Program-made: the position numbers and the translations under genes | Shown: positions 1 through 9,561 of the stretch, piece after piece | Layout: every line of letters starts with the position of its first letter | Numbering within the stretch: the stretch's first letter is position 1 | NCBI GenBank assembly: GCA_038025085.1 | Contig: CM076148.1 | Coordinates: 32,160,501-32,224,500, forward strand | Length of the DNA: 64,000 nt | From: Tetragonia tetragonoides | Lineage: Eukaryota > Streptophyta > Magnoliopsida > Caryophyllales > Aizoaceae | Direction: 5' to 3' | The notes under the pieces: model-generated | The model's input: the letters and a program-made list of their open reading frames with translations, nothing else | Told to the model about the DNA's origin: nothing | Database searches by the model: none

Positions 1-1425
1 CATATGAACTAATTAATTAACGAAGTTCCATAATCTCATCATACTCATTATAAATCATATTTACAGCGAAGAGTATAATTCATATTCTCATAATTAACGA
101 CGATATAATTTAATCATGCTTCGCATATTAAATTCATAATAATAATCAATTAGCACATAACACATCAAAATAGTTTTGATGGAGCTTTGGAAGGAGGTAG
201 GAACAATCGCTTGCCTAACAAACGCTCACTAAGAAGTAGATAACTTGGCTAATCACAACCCGATCACGCTTGTCTGTTTGGTCCTAATTAAAAATAATTA
301 TCGAGACATAATTAGTAAATACAAAAATCTAAACAGTACTGAAACTGTAAACTAATATTTTTATTAAATATCTTGATTCATTCCAACCAATCTAGGCTTT
401 TGAAAATACGGATTCGGACTCCGAACGAGTACAGAAAAATAAAAACAGTTATTGAAAAATACTGAAAATACGGAATTAATTAAAACGAAAATATTAAACG
501 AAACCCTAATCGGTTTTTCGAGTCTAGGCCGTGATACAACAAGCATGGGGACCCACGACCTAGCCCATCACTAAGATCACCACCCATCGACCACCATGGT
601 CGGCGGTGGCTCGCCGGAGCACCGGCGACGGAGGAGAGAGAGTGAGAGAGATCGCGAGAGAGAGAGAGAGAGATCGCGAGAGAGAGAGAGTTCGCGAGGG
701 AGAGAGAGAGAGAATGAGAGGGGGAGGAGCGACGGGCAAGGTCCCGTCGCGTCGGCCACTCGCCGACGACCACCCAGGTGCGGCCTAGTGGCGCGGCGGT
801 GGCGCGACAGCCACGACCGACGAAAACAGGGGAGGGGGAAAAATAGAGCATGGGGGAGAGAGAAAGGAAAAGAGAGAGAAAGAAAGAGGTAGAAGGAGGA
901 GCGGCTCACCTTGGTGGTGGCCTTGGCTTCTCCGGCGACTGGCGGCCGAGCAAGGGGGGAGGACGAGAGAGAGAGAGACGCGGTGGAGAGAGAGAGAGTA
1001 TGTGTGTGTCGTGTGAGAGGAGAGAGAAAAGAGAGAGAGTGTGTGCTGTGAGGGAGGAGAGAGAGAATTGGGTTTTGGCTTAGTTCTGTAAACTGATCAA
1101 CTGACCCATCTCTTAGTTTATATAGGTTCTTAGTCAAGGAAAGTCAAACCCTACTAGAATTAGGATTATTTTCTGATTTAGTAATTAATTAAAACACCAT
1201 TAAAACAATATGAACAAGCCTCATTCATATACAAAAATCATTTTAGTTAAATCCCTCAATTTGATAATTATAAATCCCGAAATTCCCATAATAATAATAA
1301 ATATTATTATGGCTTAATTTGAGTAAATCGAATCGTTAAATAAATATACGATTTAAATCTCCGAAACTATTTATAAATGAATTATAAATCGATATTATAA
1401 TTATAGAAAATATTGGATTATCACA
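1..1425 (-). repeat. 3' LTR (partial) of Tekay-type chromovirus
   Basis: This stretch matches 39345-40814 nearly base for base, including a GA-rich block at about 637-1070. It is therefore the second LTR of the outer minus-strand element, cut off by the window edge. Its element-sense start reads TGTGATAATCC on the minus strand, ending at 1425, just after a purine tract. A TATA box (TATATAAA on the minus strand) lies at 1117-1124, with the same sequence at 40496-40503 in the other LTR. Short ORFs in the GA/CT tract are low-complexity artefacts. Confidence 0.9.
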
Positions 1426-1438
1426 TTCTACCCTCCTT
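1426..1438 (-). other. Polypurine tract of the Tekay element
   Basis: On the minus strand this reads AAGGAGGGTAGAA and directly abuts the LTR start TGTGATA, as expected for the plus-strand primer of an LTR retrotransposon. A second nearly identical tract lies at 9532-9546, next to the end of pol. The 1439-1545 stretch is untranslated 3' tail of the element. Confidence 0.75.
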
Positions 1439-1559
1439 AAAAGAAGTTTCGTCCTGAAACTTGAAATATGAAGTAATCACTTCTCAACGACGAAACGAGT
1501 TTACCCATACGAAGGTATAAAATGATTTTAGGACGACGACAATGCCACTACCAAAAAAA

Positions 1560-4107
1560 TGACATTTGCCAACAGGGCCTTAACTGTTGGTAAAAGCCTT
1601 TTATCTATTTTTTTCTATACAAGCAGCAAAATAATAGTTTCCACGTCTTGTATATAAAATATGTATTTATGACTACTCAATGCAACTAAACCAACTTTAT
1701 TAAAAACTAGATCATAAGTATCAACCGTGTTCACAAAGCAAACTATAGGTAAAAATCTAAAATAATACAAAATTAACAACAACAAAATTGAATTAGACAT
1801 TGCTTCATCTTCATGCTCCATTTTCTTTATACCTCTTCATTTGTCCCACCAACCTCCAAGGAGAAATCAATTGATAAACCACTATGAATTAAACAATCTA
1901 ACCTGTCAACAAAAAACAAGGGTCATAAGAATTCAAGTGCATCGGCATGTCACGTCCTTTTAATTCTTTTCCCAACCAAAAAGAGGGAAAAGATCTAGAT
2001 TACAATGTAAGAGTACAACAGTATATGCAGCCCTCAGATAAATTAAGTTCATTTGTAGACCAAGTGCACCAAGTGCATATCATTCTGCAAAGTCCAAAGC
2101 TTCTCTTAAAACAAGAACGTACTATAAATTAGCATATACCCTAGCAACACCCTTTTACATTCCTGCAACACACAGAATGAAAAACAAAGAGCACAACTAA
2201 TGCTACAACCTAAAGATAGCAAGCAGCAACATCAACTGATGTAGGCAACCAGCAGCAATAACAAACAGACTGAACAACCCGCAAGCAGCACTAGCAAACA
2301 GCAGCAAATTTACAGCAAATAGCGGCATCATTACAGCAGACAGCAACAACCTTTACAGCAAACAACAACAACCTTTACAGCAAACAGCAACAGAAGTTCC
2401 AGCCAATAGCAGCAGCATTTACAAAAAAACTGGAACAGCAAATACAGCAGAAAAGTTACAGCACGCAACTGAAAAATTACAGCAACAGAAACTTGCAGCA
2501 AACAGTAACAGCAGCTACAGCCAACAGCAGTTCGAGCCAACAGCAGCAACATTTATAGAAAACCAGAAAAGCAAATACAGCAAAAAAAAAATTACAGCAA
2601 CAGAAACATGCAGCAAAACCGACTTAAAGCAAGCAACAATGGTCTTACAAAATCTTTAAAATTACCAACTGTTCCTAATGTTCATGGTCCACTATGGGAA
2701 ACAGTAAGAATAAAAACATATGTGACAGCACACAGCAAGCAACTATTTTTTACATGAGGGCTAATACACTAGCTACACCAACACCAAAACCTGAACACCT
2801 TGGTTCATGTTCAAAACAGGTATATAATTATTCGACTAGATTGCACACTTTGAAACACTCACACACATTCAGGTTCAGGTATATAATTATTCAGACAAGC
2901 CTAGCATGCATTTGGCTTAAAATTGTCTCTCAACCAATGCAATATTCAGGAATCAGAACTCGGCTCCAACAAAACCCAAAACTTAACATAATCAAAACAG
3001 AACATAAGATGTGCAAATTCGCAGCACCTATAAGCTAACAAATTGTTTCAGTTTATTTTGGGTTACTAACCAATCAAACAAACAAAATCTTCATAGTCTC
3101 ATAGAAACCAATATTCAATCAAAAAGCAAACTACACAATAGAGACAACTCCCTTTATGCGTACTCCAGTAACGATTTCCTCAATCCCTTCTAATTCCTTA
3201 ACATAACACGATATATTCAAGAAAGCGAACAATTACATAACAGAAAAAGCAACTACACCAACAAGGAAACAACAATATCACTCTCACATGAATGACCCTA
3301 TCAAGGAGCAGCACATGGGTTAAGACAACTTTTACTTCAATTTCTGATATTTTTGATCTCGGAGCAGAACATGGCACCTGAATTACTGTATGTTTACTCA
3401 AGGAAACGACAATATCACTCTCATCTGTAGTACTGATATTTTTACATTCAGCTCTATAATCTATCTACCAAAAAATATAAACATAAGCTCCTTCTTACAT
3501 CTTGATAAGTCTAAATCAAGTGATGGCACAACTCAGGAAGCTAAGCAAGAAAATGAGAAATCCAAAGCTCATTTTCAAACAACGAGCAAACCGGAGAGAA
3601 TTGGCTAACAATAATCTTTATTCATAGCTAGTTTATAAGAAAACAGAGGAGTTTGAATGAAAGATAACAATATCTCAGCTTGGTCTCTTTAATCAGAATT
3701 ACACATCACAGAATTAGGCGGAATTTCTTTTTATGAACATGATTATAGATTTCATTGTTTTACTGAATACAGCATTCAGATAGTATAATAAAGCAAACCA
3801 TTCAAGCTAGTACAAAAAAGCAAGCCTAACTAGCTACAACATTTCAAGTGCTCCCTTCTCTTTTAGCAAATGCACAAATTAAAAGTCACAAATTTCCTTC
3901 TGATTTGCATGTTAAAGCCTGATGTTTACAAATTTAAGCCAGCACATCCACCCATTCAAAAACAAGCAACAAAACAAAAAAATAAAATCAAACAAAGGAA
4001 TTTACTAGAACAAGAATATTCATAATAAACCCTAAAACTGATAAATCGAAAAGGCGAAAAGGCAAAAGATCAAAATAAAAGAATTGAAATTTACTAGACA
4101 AGGGAAC
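1560..4107. other. Left interior of the CACTA-like element, no recognisable gene
   Basis: The region is AT-rich and noncoding, apart from short ORFs without recognisable domains. The only clear internal structure is the CAG/CAA-rich stretch reported separately. It runs up to the left LTR of the inserted TR-GAG element. Confidence 0.5.
2210..2630 (+). repeat. Degenerate CAGCAA / TTACAGCAA repeat tract
   Basis: About 420 bp is dominated by short units such as CAGCAA, CAGCAACA and TTACAGCAA, imperfectly repeated. Translations give Gln/Asn-rich or Cys/Leu-rich low-complexity peptides, so the ORF here on the minus strand is not supported as a gene. Confidence 0.6.
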
Positions 4108-4774
4108 TGTAGGCACGAAAAATTGTTCATGTGCCACATCGGAAATTAAATGAGTCAAAGTCAAATGAAGACCCATACATAAGCATTTTTGAGAATATTA
4201 AATTAATTATTTTAGGTAAATTAAATACCTAATTTTAATTAGTTTATTATTTTTTATTTAATGTTAAAAAGCCCTTTAAAATGGATTTAAGTCATCAAAG
4301 TAAGCCTCTGATTACTGAGCCCATAAAAGAGGCCCATGACTACCAAGTCCAATAAGAAACCTTAGGGAGAGCTCTCTCTATAAATAGAGCTCCCTAGCCT
4401 CCCTTTCGGGGTTCAGTCATTCTCCATCCAAGCTGCAGAGAAGAACCCCGAAGTCCATGCCTTCCAAGGAGATTGAAGCCTCATTGAACGTGATCAAGCC
4501 CTCAAATCCGGCCTACGTTCAACAAATCAAATCAAGCCTTTGGACGAGATCAAGTCAATTACGACCCTTGTTCAATAAGTCAAATCAAACATCTGAGCAC
4601 GATCACGCCATCAAGTTCGGCTCGAGTTCAATCAATCAATCAAAGTCAAGTGGAGATCGAATCAGGGGACCAAATTAGAGATTGTAACTCATTTTCAATA
4701 TCAATAAAATTAATTTATTTGTTCATATATTTTGTCTCTGTTATTTATTTTCAGATACGAAATTTGTGTTTACA
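4108..4774 (+). repeat. 5' LTR of TR-GAG element
   Basis: 667 bp, TG...CA ends. A TATA box (TATAAAT) lies at 4379-4385, inside a local palindrome AGAGCTCTCTCTATAAATAG, which would set transcription start near 4410. It differs from the 3' copy by scattered single bases and a few small indels. Confidence 0.9.
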
Positions 4775-4776
4775 AA

Positions 4777-4794
4777 TTTTGGCACGCCCGGTGG
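4777..4794 (+). other. Primer binding site of TR-GAG element
   Basis: Just after the 5' LTR end comes TTTTGGCACGCCCGGTGG. Position and G/C-rich character fit a tRNA 3'-end primer site. The tRNA species was not determined. Confidence 0.55.
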
Positions 4795-4853
4795 AACAAT
4801 CTCTACCCCTCATCTGTTTCTCCAAGAGTTCAAATATTCAAGCATTTATATCC

Positions 4854-5942
4854 ATGAAGTCGAAGGAATCAATTGCCTGCAACTCTCCCACTAAAGCGAT
4901 CCTCACGGAGGAATCAATGGAGTCTTCTTATGTTTCATGTATGACAATTGGAGTGCAGACCATTGAGGAACAATTGGAGGATATGAAGAAAACTATTGCA
5001 AAACTCATCAAAGACAGCGAAGAAAAGGATAAGCAAATCGCCATTTTGACCAAAAAGTTGCAGAAACGCACAAAGGAAGATATATCTGGCGATGAAAGTG
5101 ATGGAGACTCTGCTGCAAGTTTCAAGTCATCAAAAAGTGCAAAGTCTAAAAAGAAATCCGAAGGTTCAATTTCTATCCTGCAAATCAAGGAGTTGATCGA
5201 AAACACTGTGAAGGCTCAAATCGGTGGAGAGTCTTATGACAAACACTCCTACAAGAAGCCATATACCAAAAGGATTGATCGTCTACGAATGGCTGCAGGT
5301 TATCAACCCCCCAAGTTTCAACAATTCGATGGAAAGGGTAACCCCAAACAGCATGTTGCCCATTTCATCGAGACATGCAATAGTGCAGGTACAGATGGCG
5401 ATCTACTTGTCAAACAATTCGTCCGTTCTCTCAAAGGCGTTGCATTTGATTGGTACACAAACTTAGCCGCTAAATTCGTTGATAGTTGGGAGCAAATGAA
5501 AGGAGAATTTTTAAATCGCTTCTACAGTACCCGTCGTGTTGTAAGCATGACAGAACTTATCGCCACCAAACAGCTGCAGGAAGAGCCAGTCGTCGACTTT
5601 ATCAATCGTTGGCGATCTTTAAGTCTAGAATGCAAAGACCATCTATCCGAGGCATCCGCAGTGGCAATATGCATACAAGGAATGGATTGGGACTTGCGAT
5701 ACATCCTTCAAGAAATAAAACCTAAAACATTTCAGGAGTTGGCGACTCGAGCTCATGACATGGAGCTCACTATCAACAACTATGGAGGTTATTATTCATC
5801 AAACAAGGAGGACTACTCCGCAAGCCTAAAGCGCCTTACAAGTCAACAGGATGATTATTCGTCTTTAGATGGAGATGAAAATGAAGATAAAGATAAAGAT
5901 GACGACTCTGCAGGGGTGTCCTCGGAGTCAAACTCTCCATAA
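4854..5942 (+). CDS. Gag protein of TR-GAG element (retrotransposon gag domain)
   Basis: Structural capsid-like protein of a Ty3/gypsy-related element, about 362 aa and uninterrupted. The ATG at 4854 was chosen because the upstream reading frame runs back through the LTR and PBS. The N-terminal third has a coiled-coil-like stretch (EEQLEDMKKTIAKLIKDSEE) and a Ser/Lys-rich linker. The central retrotrans-gag domain (about residues 150-300) shows FQQFDGKGNPKQHVAHFIE, FDWYTNLAAKFVDSWEQMK and the FLNRFYSTRR block. The C-terminus is acidic (DENEDKDKDDD). No CCHC zinc knuckle and no protease follow. It would act as virus-like-particle protein, with pol functions supplied in trans. Confidence 0.85.
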   Translation: MKSKESIACNSPTKAILTEESMESSYVSCMTIGVQTIEEQLEDMKKTIAKLIKDSEEKDKQIAILTKKLQKRTKEDISGDESDGDSAASFKSSKSAKSKKKSEGSISILQIKELIENTVKAQIGGESYDKHSYKKPYTKRIDRLRMAAGYQPPKFQQFDGKGNPKQHVAHFIETCNSAGTDGDLLVKQFVRSLKGVAFDWYTNLAAKFVDSWEQMKGEFLNRFYSTRRVVSMTELIATKQLQEEPVVDFINRWRSLSLECKDHLSEASAVAICIQGMDWDLRYILQEIKPKTFQELATRAHDMELTINNYGGYYSSNKEDYSASLKRLTSQQDDYSSLDGDENEDKDKDDDSAGVSSESNSP

Positions 5943-8068
5943 ACAGCATTGACAATGTGCAACTTTCCACTCGGGGGCAAGAATGAAAAGTGTCATCCTT
6001 CAAATAAAACAAGCAAATTCAAATAAGTTGGTCTGCAGCAAATAAAACAAGCAAAGTTGACATGCAGCAAATCTAAAGAGCTTGGCCTGCAGCACTGTCA
6101 AACAACCAAAAGGAAGTTAACATGCAGCAAATCCAACAGCAAAGCCAAGAAACTCCTAAGCACGAGTATAAACTGCACACACCAAAAAAAAAAAGTATCA
6201 AGATTTGGAGAAAACTCATAAGCACGAAGTCTAATTCAACATACGAGTTGCAATATCTGGAGAAAGCTCTCAAGCATCGGAAAATCATACCAAAGCATGC
6301 AAAGGGACATGGAGAAAGCTCTTAAACACCGAGTCTACTTCAATACGCAAGTATCAAGATTTGGATAAAGCTCCCAAGCACCAAATCTAATTCAAACAAA
6401 CAAAAAGGAACCCTTAGGAGATATGGAGAAAGCTATCGAGCACCATAACTCAACTAAAATGATGCAAAAGACGAAGATATGGAGAAAGCTTACAAGAACC
6501 TTGACTATGTCGCACTCCTAAGCAAGAGATTAAACTGCTCATCAACTCAAATTTATACTCCTAGCCTACAAGAGTATAAACTGTGATTGCACCATACAAA
6601 AAAAAAAATTATTGAACTACGTTGGCTTGATCTTGTGAGGTGCAGTTAAACATTTTACAAGTACGTAGGCAGCTTGAATAATCTATTTGTTCAAGTCCAG
6701 CCACATCAAAAAAAAAAGTTTTAACGTCCCAGCAAATGTTTGTATACTCCGTGGATGGTTCTTTCGATGTATACTCCGTGGATGATCTTTCGATGTATAC
6801 TCCGTCGATGGTTCTTTCGATATATACTCCGTGGATGATCTTTCGATATATACTCCGTGGATGATCTTTCGATATATACACCGGGGATGATATTTCGATA
6901 TATACTTCTCGTGGATGATTTGATATATACGCCACGATGATTCGATATATACTCTATGAATGGTTGTTAAGATATATACGCTGAGATGATTTGTCAATGA
7001 AAGGATGCGTCGGGTCCAACTTGCACGTATAAGATAGTTCGGTCGATAAATCCAAAATGCAAATGTCATCGTCATGATGGTTAATGCTTGGTGCTTAATT
7101 AATTGATCATTTCGATGTTGCAAATCAAAATACTCCCGGTGGATACTCCTACTCCATGCATTTCTAAGGCAGATTGAAATTTGTTTTCTTCAATTAAGGA
7201 GTGCGCTCATACTCTCCAAGTTGATATACAGTTGAGCTGCAATAGTCTGCAATTGAGTCAGTCAGACCTGCAAAAAAAAAAAAGAAAGAAAGTAATTTAG
7301 AGGGTCCATTTCCACATTCCGTCATCAATTCTGGAGTGCAAGACATCGTAGAACGGCAATATTTCGGGATGGGCTTGATGGCTTGGTCCTCCATAACTCA
7401 CAAGTTTTATTGGAATGACTTCCCACACCTACAGGACGGGTACGATAACCAGCAGCAAGCAACAGGTTCTACAATCTCCGGCTCGGCCTTCGGATTGGTG
7501 CATGCCTCCATGGGTCTACCTTCGGCTTCGGCTGGACTGGTACAGTCCTCGTTTAAGTTCCGACTTAAATTTGCAACTGCTTCATCGGGTCCTCATCTGA
7601 GCAGGGTTTCCTTCAACACTCAACAGCAAGCTTATTTTGGATGTATACAGGCCTACATCGGCTCAATTGATAAAAGGACTCAAGTCACATGGCATTTATC
7701 TCCTTTTATAATAAATAAAGAATATTGAGGAACGGAGGATGATTGTGCTTCCTATTTTAGTGATTCTGTTCCTCAAATCAAGCTGTAGTCATATACTCGG
7801 TTTGGGCTTATTGTGGAGTTTGCATCAAATACAACTCTCAAGCTGCGTGGCATTGAATATGTTTGAACACTTGCAATGCACTACCTTTTGGTCAACTCCT
7901 AAGGGTAAGTGTTCTGCCAAAAAAACTAACAAAGCGCTTTGAAATAAATTCGGTACATTAAGTTCCCCCACTAAAAAAACAAAGTTGAATTACAATTTCA
8001 AGTGTCAACAGTATCGCGATTCGAGACTCACCCATGCTTAAAGACTCATATTGTGTACATGATCAAGT
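5943..8068 (+). other. Noncoding 3' part of TR-GAG element
   Basis: About 2.1 kb between gag and the polypurine tract. Loose repetition of GATATGGAGAAAGCT and AAGCACGA-type phrases is seen at 6150-6500, and the 26-27 bp minisatellite lies at 6742-6992. ORFs are short and show no pol motif. It probably contains packaging or cis-acting sequence, which is inference only. Confidence 0.6.
6742..6992 (+). repeat. Minisatellite, about 26-27 bp unit
   Basis: Roughly ten tandem copies of a unit like GTATACTCCGTGGATGATCT followed by TTCGAT. The first five are close to identical, and those after about 6870 decay. Units alternate between GATGATC and GATGGTTC forms. The antisense ORFs here (repeating Tyr-Ile-Glu-Arg peptides) are by-products of the repeat. 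Confidence 0.85.
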
Positions 8069-8084
8069 CTCGAGGGGGCAAATT
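8069..8084 (+). other. Polypurine tract of TR-GAG element
   Basis: TCGAGGGGGCAAATT directly precedes the 3' LTR start TGTAGG, the position expected for the plus-strand primer. Confidence 0.65.
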
Positions 8085-8749
8085 TGTAGGCACAAAAAAT
8101 TGTTCATGTGCCACATCGGAAATTAAATGAGTCAAAGTCAAATGAAGACCCATACATAAGCATTTTTGAGAATATTAAATTAATTATTTTAGGTAAATTA
8201 AATACCTAATTTTAATTAGTTTATTATTTTTTTATTTAATGTTAAAAAGCCCTTTAAAATGGGTTTAAGTCATCAAAGTAAGCCTCTGACTACTGAGCCC
8301 ATAAAAGAGGCCCATGACTACCAAGTCCAATAGGAAACCTTAGGGAGAGCTCTCTCTATAAATAGAGCTCCCTAGCATCCCTTTCACGGGGTTCAGTCAT
8401 TCTCCATCCAAGCTGCAGAGAAGAACCCCGAAGTCCATTCCTTCCAAGGAGATTGAAGCCTCATTGAATGTGATCAAGCCCTCAAATCCGGCCTACGTTC
8501 AACAAATCAAATCAAGCCTTTGGACGAGATCAAGTCAATTACGACCCTTGTTCAATAAGTCAAATCAAACCTCTGAGCACGATCAAGCCATCAAGTTCGG
8601 CCCGAGTTCAGTCAAGCAATCAAAGTCAAGTGGGAATCAGGGGACCAAATTAGAGATTGTAACTCATTTTCAATATCAATAAAATTAATTTAGTTGTTCA
8701 TATATTTTGTCTCTGTTATTTATTTTCAGATACGAAATTTGTGTTTACA
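8085..8749 (+). repeat. 3' LTR of TR-GAG element
   Basis: 665 bp, colinear with 4108-4774, with the same TATAAAT box at 8357-8363 and the same TTTACA end. The close match between the two LTRs points to a comparatively recent insertion. Confidence 0.9.
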
Positions 8750-9415
8750 GGAAAAAAATAAGTTGAAATTGTGTTCCAGTTCATATACCAGTAACAATCG
8801 GCGAAGCTTCGGCGCTGGTGGTCGTCAGTTGCGCAGAACTTGTGGAAAAGATAGCTAGTCGGCCACCGCAGATTAGGGTTGTCGAAAATTTGTTGAGCAA
8901 CTGGAGATGCGTCGGGGCTGATGGTGATGTTGAAGATTTGTTGAGCGGTGAGCCGGTGAGCCGGTGATCACAGTGAGGGAGGAGTGAGAGAACGAAGAAG
9001 TTGAGAGGACGGTCTATTAAGAATTGTGTTAGGATTTAGGTTTTGTACTATTTTTCTTTTTTCTACCATTAAATATGCGTGCTCGATTGTAGTCAATAGC
9101 GGGAGGCCAAAACATTAGCGGGTTAGTGAAATTTTCAGATTTTGAAATGTATATCCCTTTACCCACAAATATTTATGTTGCTAAAACTTTTGTTGTCATT
9201 GGAAAAATAATGCCAACAGATTAATCTCTTGGTAAAAGATTTGTTGGCAATTGAGACCTACTACCAACAGATAAAAGTAATATGTTGTACATTTTGGGTT
9301 GCTTCAGACAATACTAACAAATCAAACTATCTGTTGCAAATAAGTCACTTATTCCAACAACTATATAATCTGTTACCAAATTGCTGTTGGTATAAGCCAT
9401 TTTTTTTTTGTACTG
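8750..9415. other. Right interior and end of the CACTA-like element
   Basis: A GC-rich patch (8790-8990) resembles a 5' UTR/first-exon fragment on the minus strand, but no gene was recognised. From 9190 on it is AT-rich subterminal sequence with repeated ACCAACAG/CTGTTGG motifs, ending in the T-rich right terminus. Confidence 0.45.
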
Positions 9416-9531
9416 CAATGCGTCTACTACGGTTGTGATCTAAGTCGATTAGCAATGCAGCATGCAATGCTAGAACATCCAACTCGTGCAAAGCGGTAAA
9501 CAAACACGAATTTACTAGGTGTGACATTCTA

Positions 9532-9546
9532 CCCTCCTTAAAAAGG
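9532..9546 (-). other. Second polypurine-tract-like copy in the Tekay 3' tail
   Basis: The minus strand reads AAGGAGGGTAGAATGTCACA, almost the same as the PPT/LTR junction at 1420-1438. The flanking GTTTCGTCC(C/T)GAAACT is also duplicated (9547-9562 and 1446-1462). It lies just beyond the end of pol. Confidence 0.6.
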
Positions 9547-9561
9547 GTTTCGTCCCGAAAC

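Larger units (their letters stand above)
4108..8749 (+). mobile_element. Gag-only LTR retrotransposon (TR-GAG type)
   Basis: Two near-identical direct repeats, 4108-4774 and 8085-8749, both begin TGTAGGCAC and end TTTACA. They bracket a 3.3-kb interior. The interior has a primer-binding-site-like sequence, one intact gag ORF, about 2.1 kb of noncoding DNA and a polypurine tract. No protease, RT, RNase H or integrase is present. This matches the terminal-repeat-with-GAG class, which relies on enzymes from autonomous Ty3/gypsy partners. Flanks are GGAAC and GGAAA, a 5-bp duplication with one mismatch. It is inserted in the CACTA-like element. Confidence 0.85.
1546..9415. mobile_element. CACTA-like DNA transposon, non-autonomous, host of a TR-GAG insertion
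   Basis: The left end is CACTACCAAAAAAATGAC. The right end, read on the minus strand, is CAGTACAAAAAAAAAATGG. Both continue into CCAACAG, giving imperfect inverted repeats of about 30 bp. Subterminal copies of CTGTTGGTA/CCAACAG lie at 1566-1590 and 9190-9395, as in CACTA elements. The element is flanked by CAATGC at 1540-1545 and 9416-9421; six bases is longer than the usual 2-3 bp CACTA duplication, so the family call is tentative. No transposase was recognised. Without the 4.6-kb LTR element at 4108-8749 it would be about 3.2 kb. It sits in the 3' tail of the Tekay element. Confidence 0.65.

Noticed and set aside
480..1137. Long ORFs on both strands (Ser/Leu- or Arg/Glu-rich) in the left LTR, and their twins at 39794-40516
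   Set aside because: They are translations of the GA/CT repeat inside an LTR, with no domain and present in both LTR copies.
2331..2552. Cys/Leu-rich minus ORF
   Set aside because: Product of the CAGCAA-type repeat read backwards; no start context or homology pattern.
6742..6992. CRISPR-like array
   Set aside because: Units are contiguous without spacers, and this is a plant genome; it is a minisatellite.
6609..7123. Minus ORFs with repeating Tyr-Ile-Glu-Arg peptides
   Set aside because: Caused by the 26-27 bp minisatellite in a noncoding part of the TR-GAG element.
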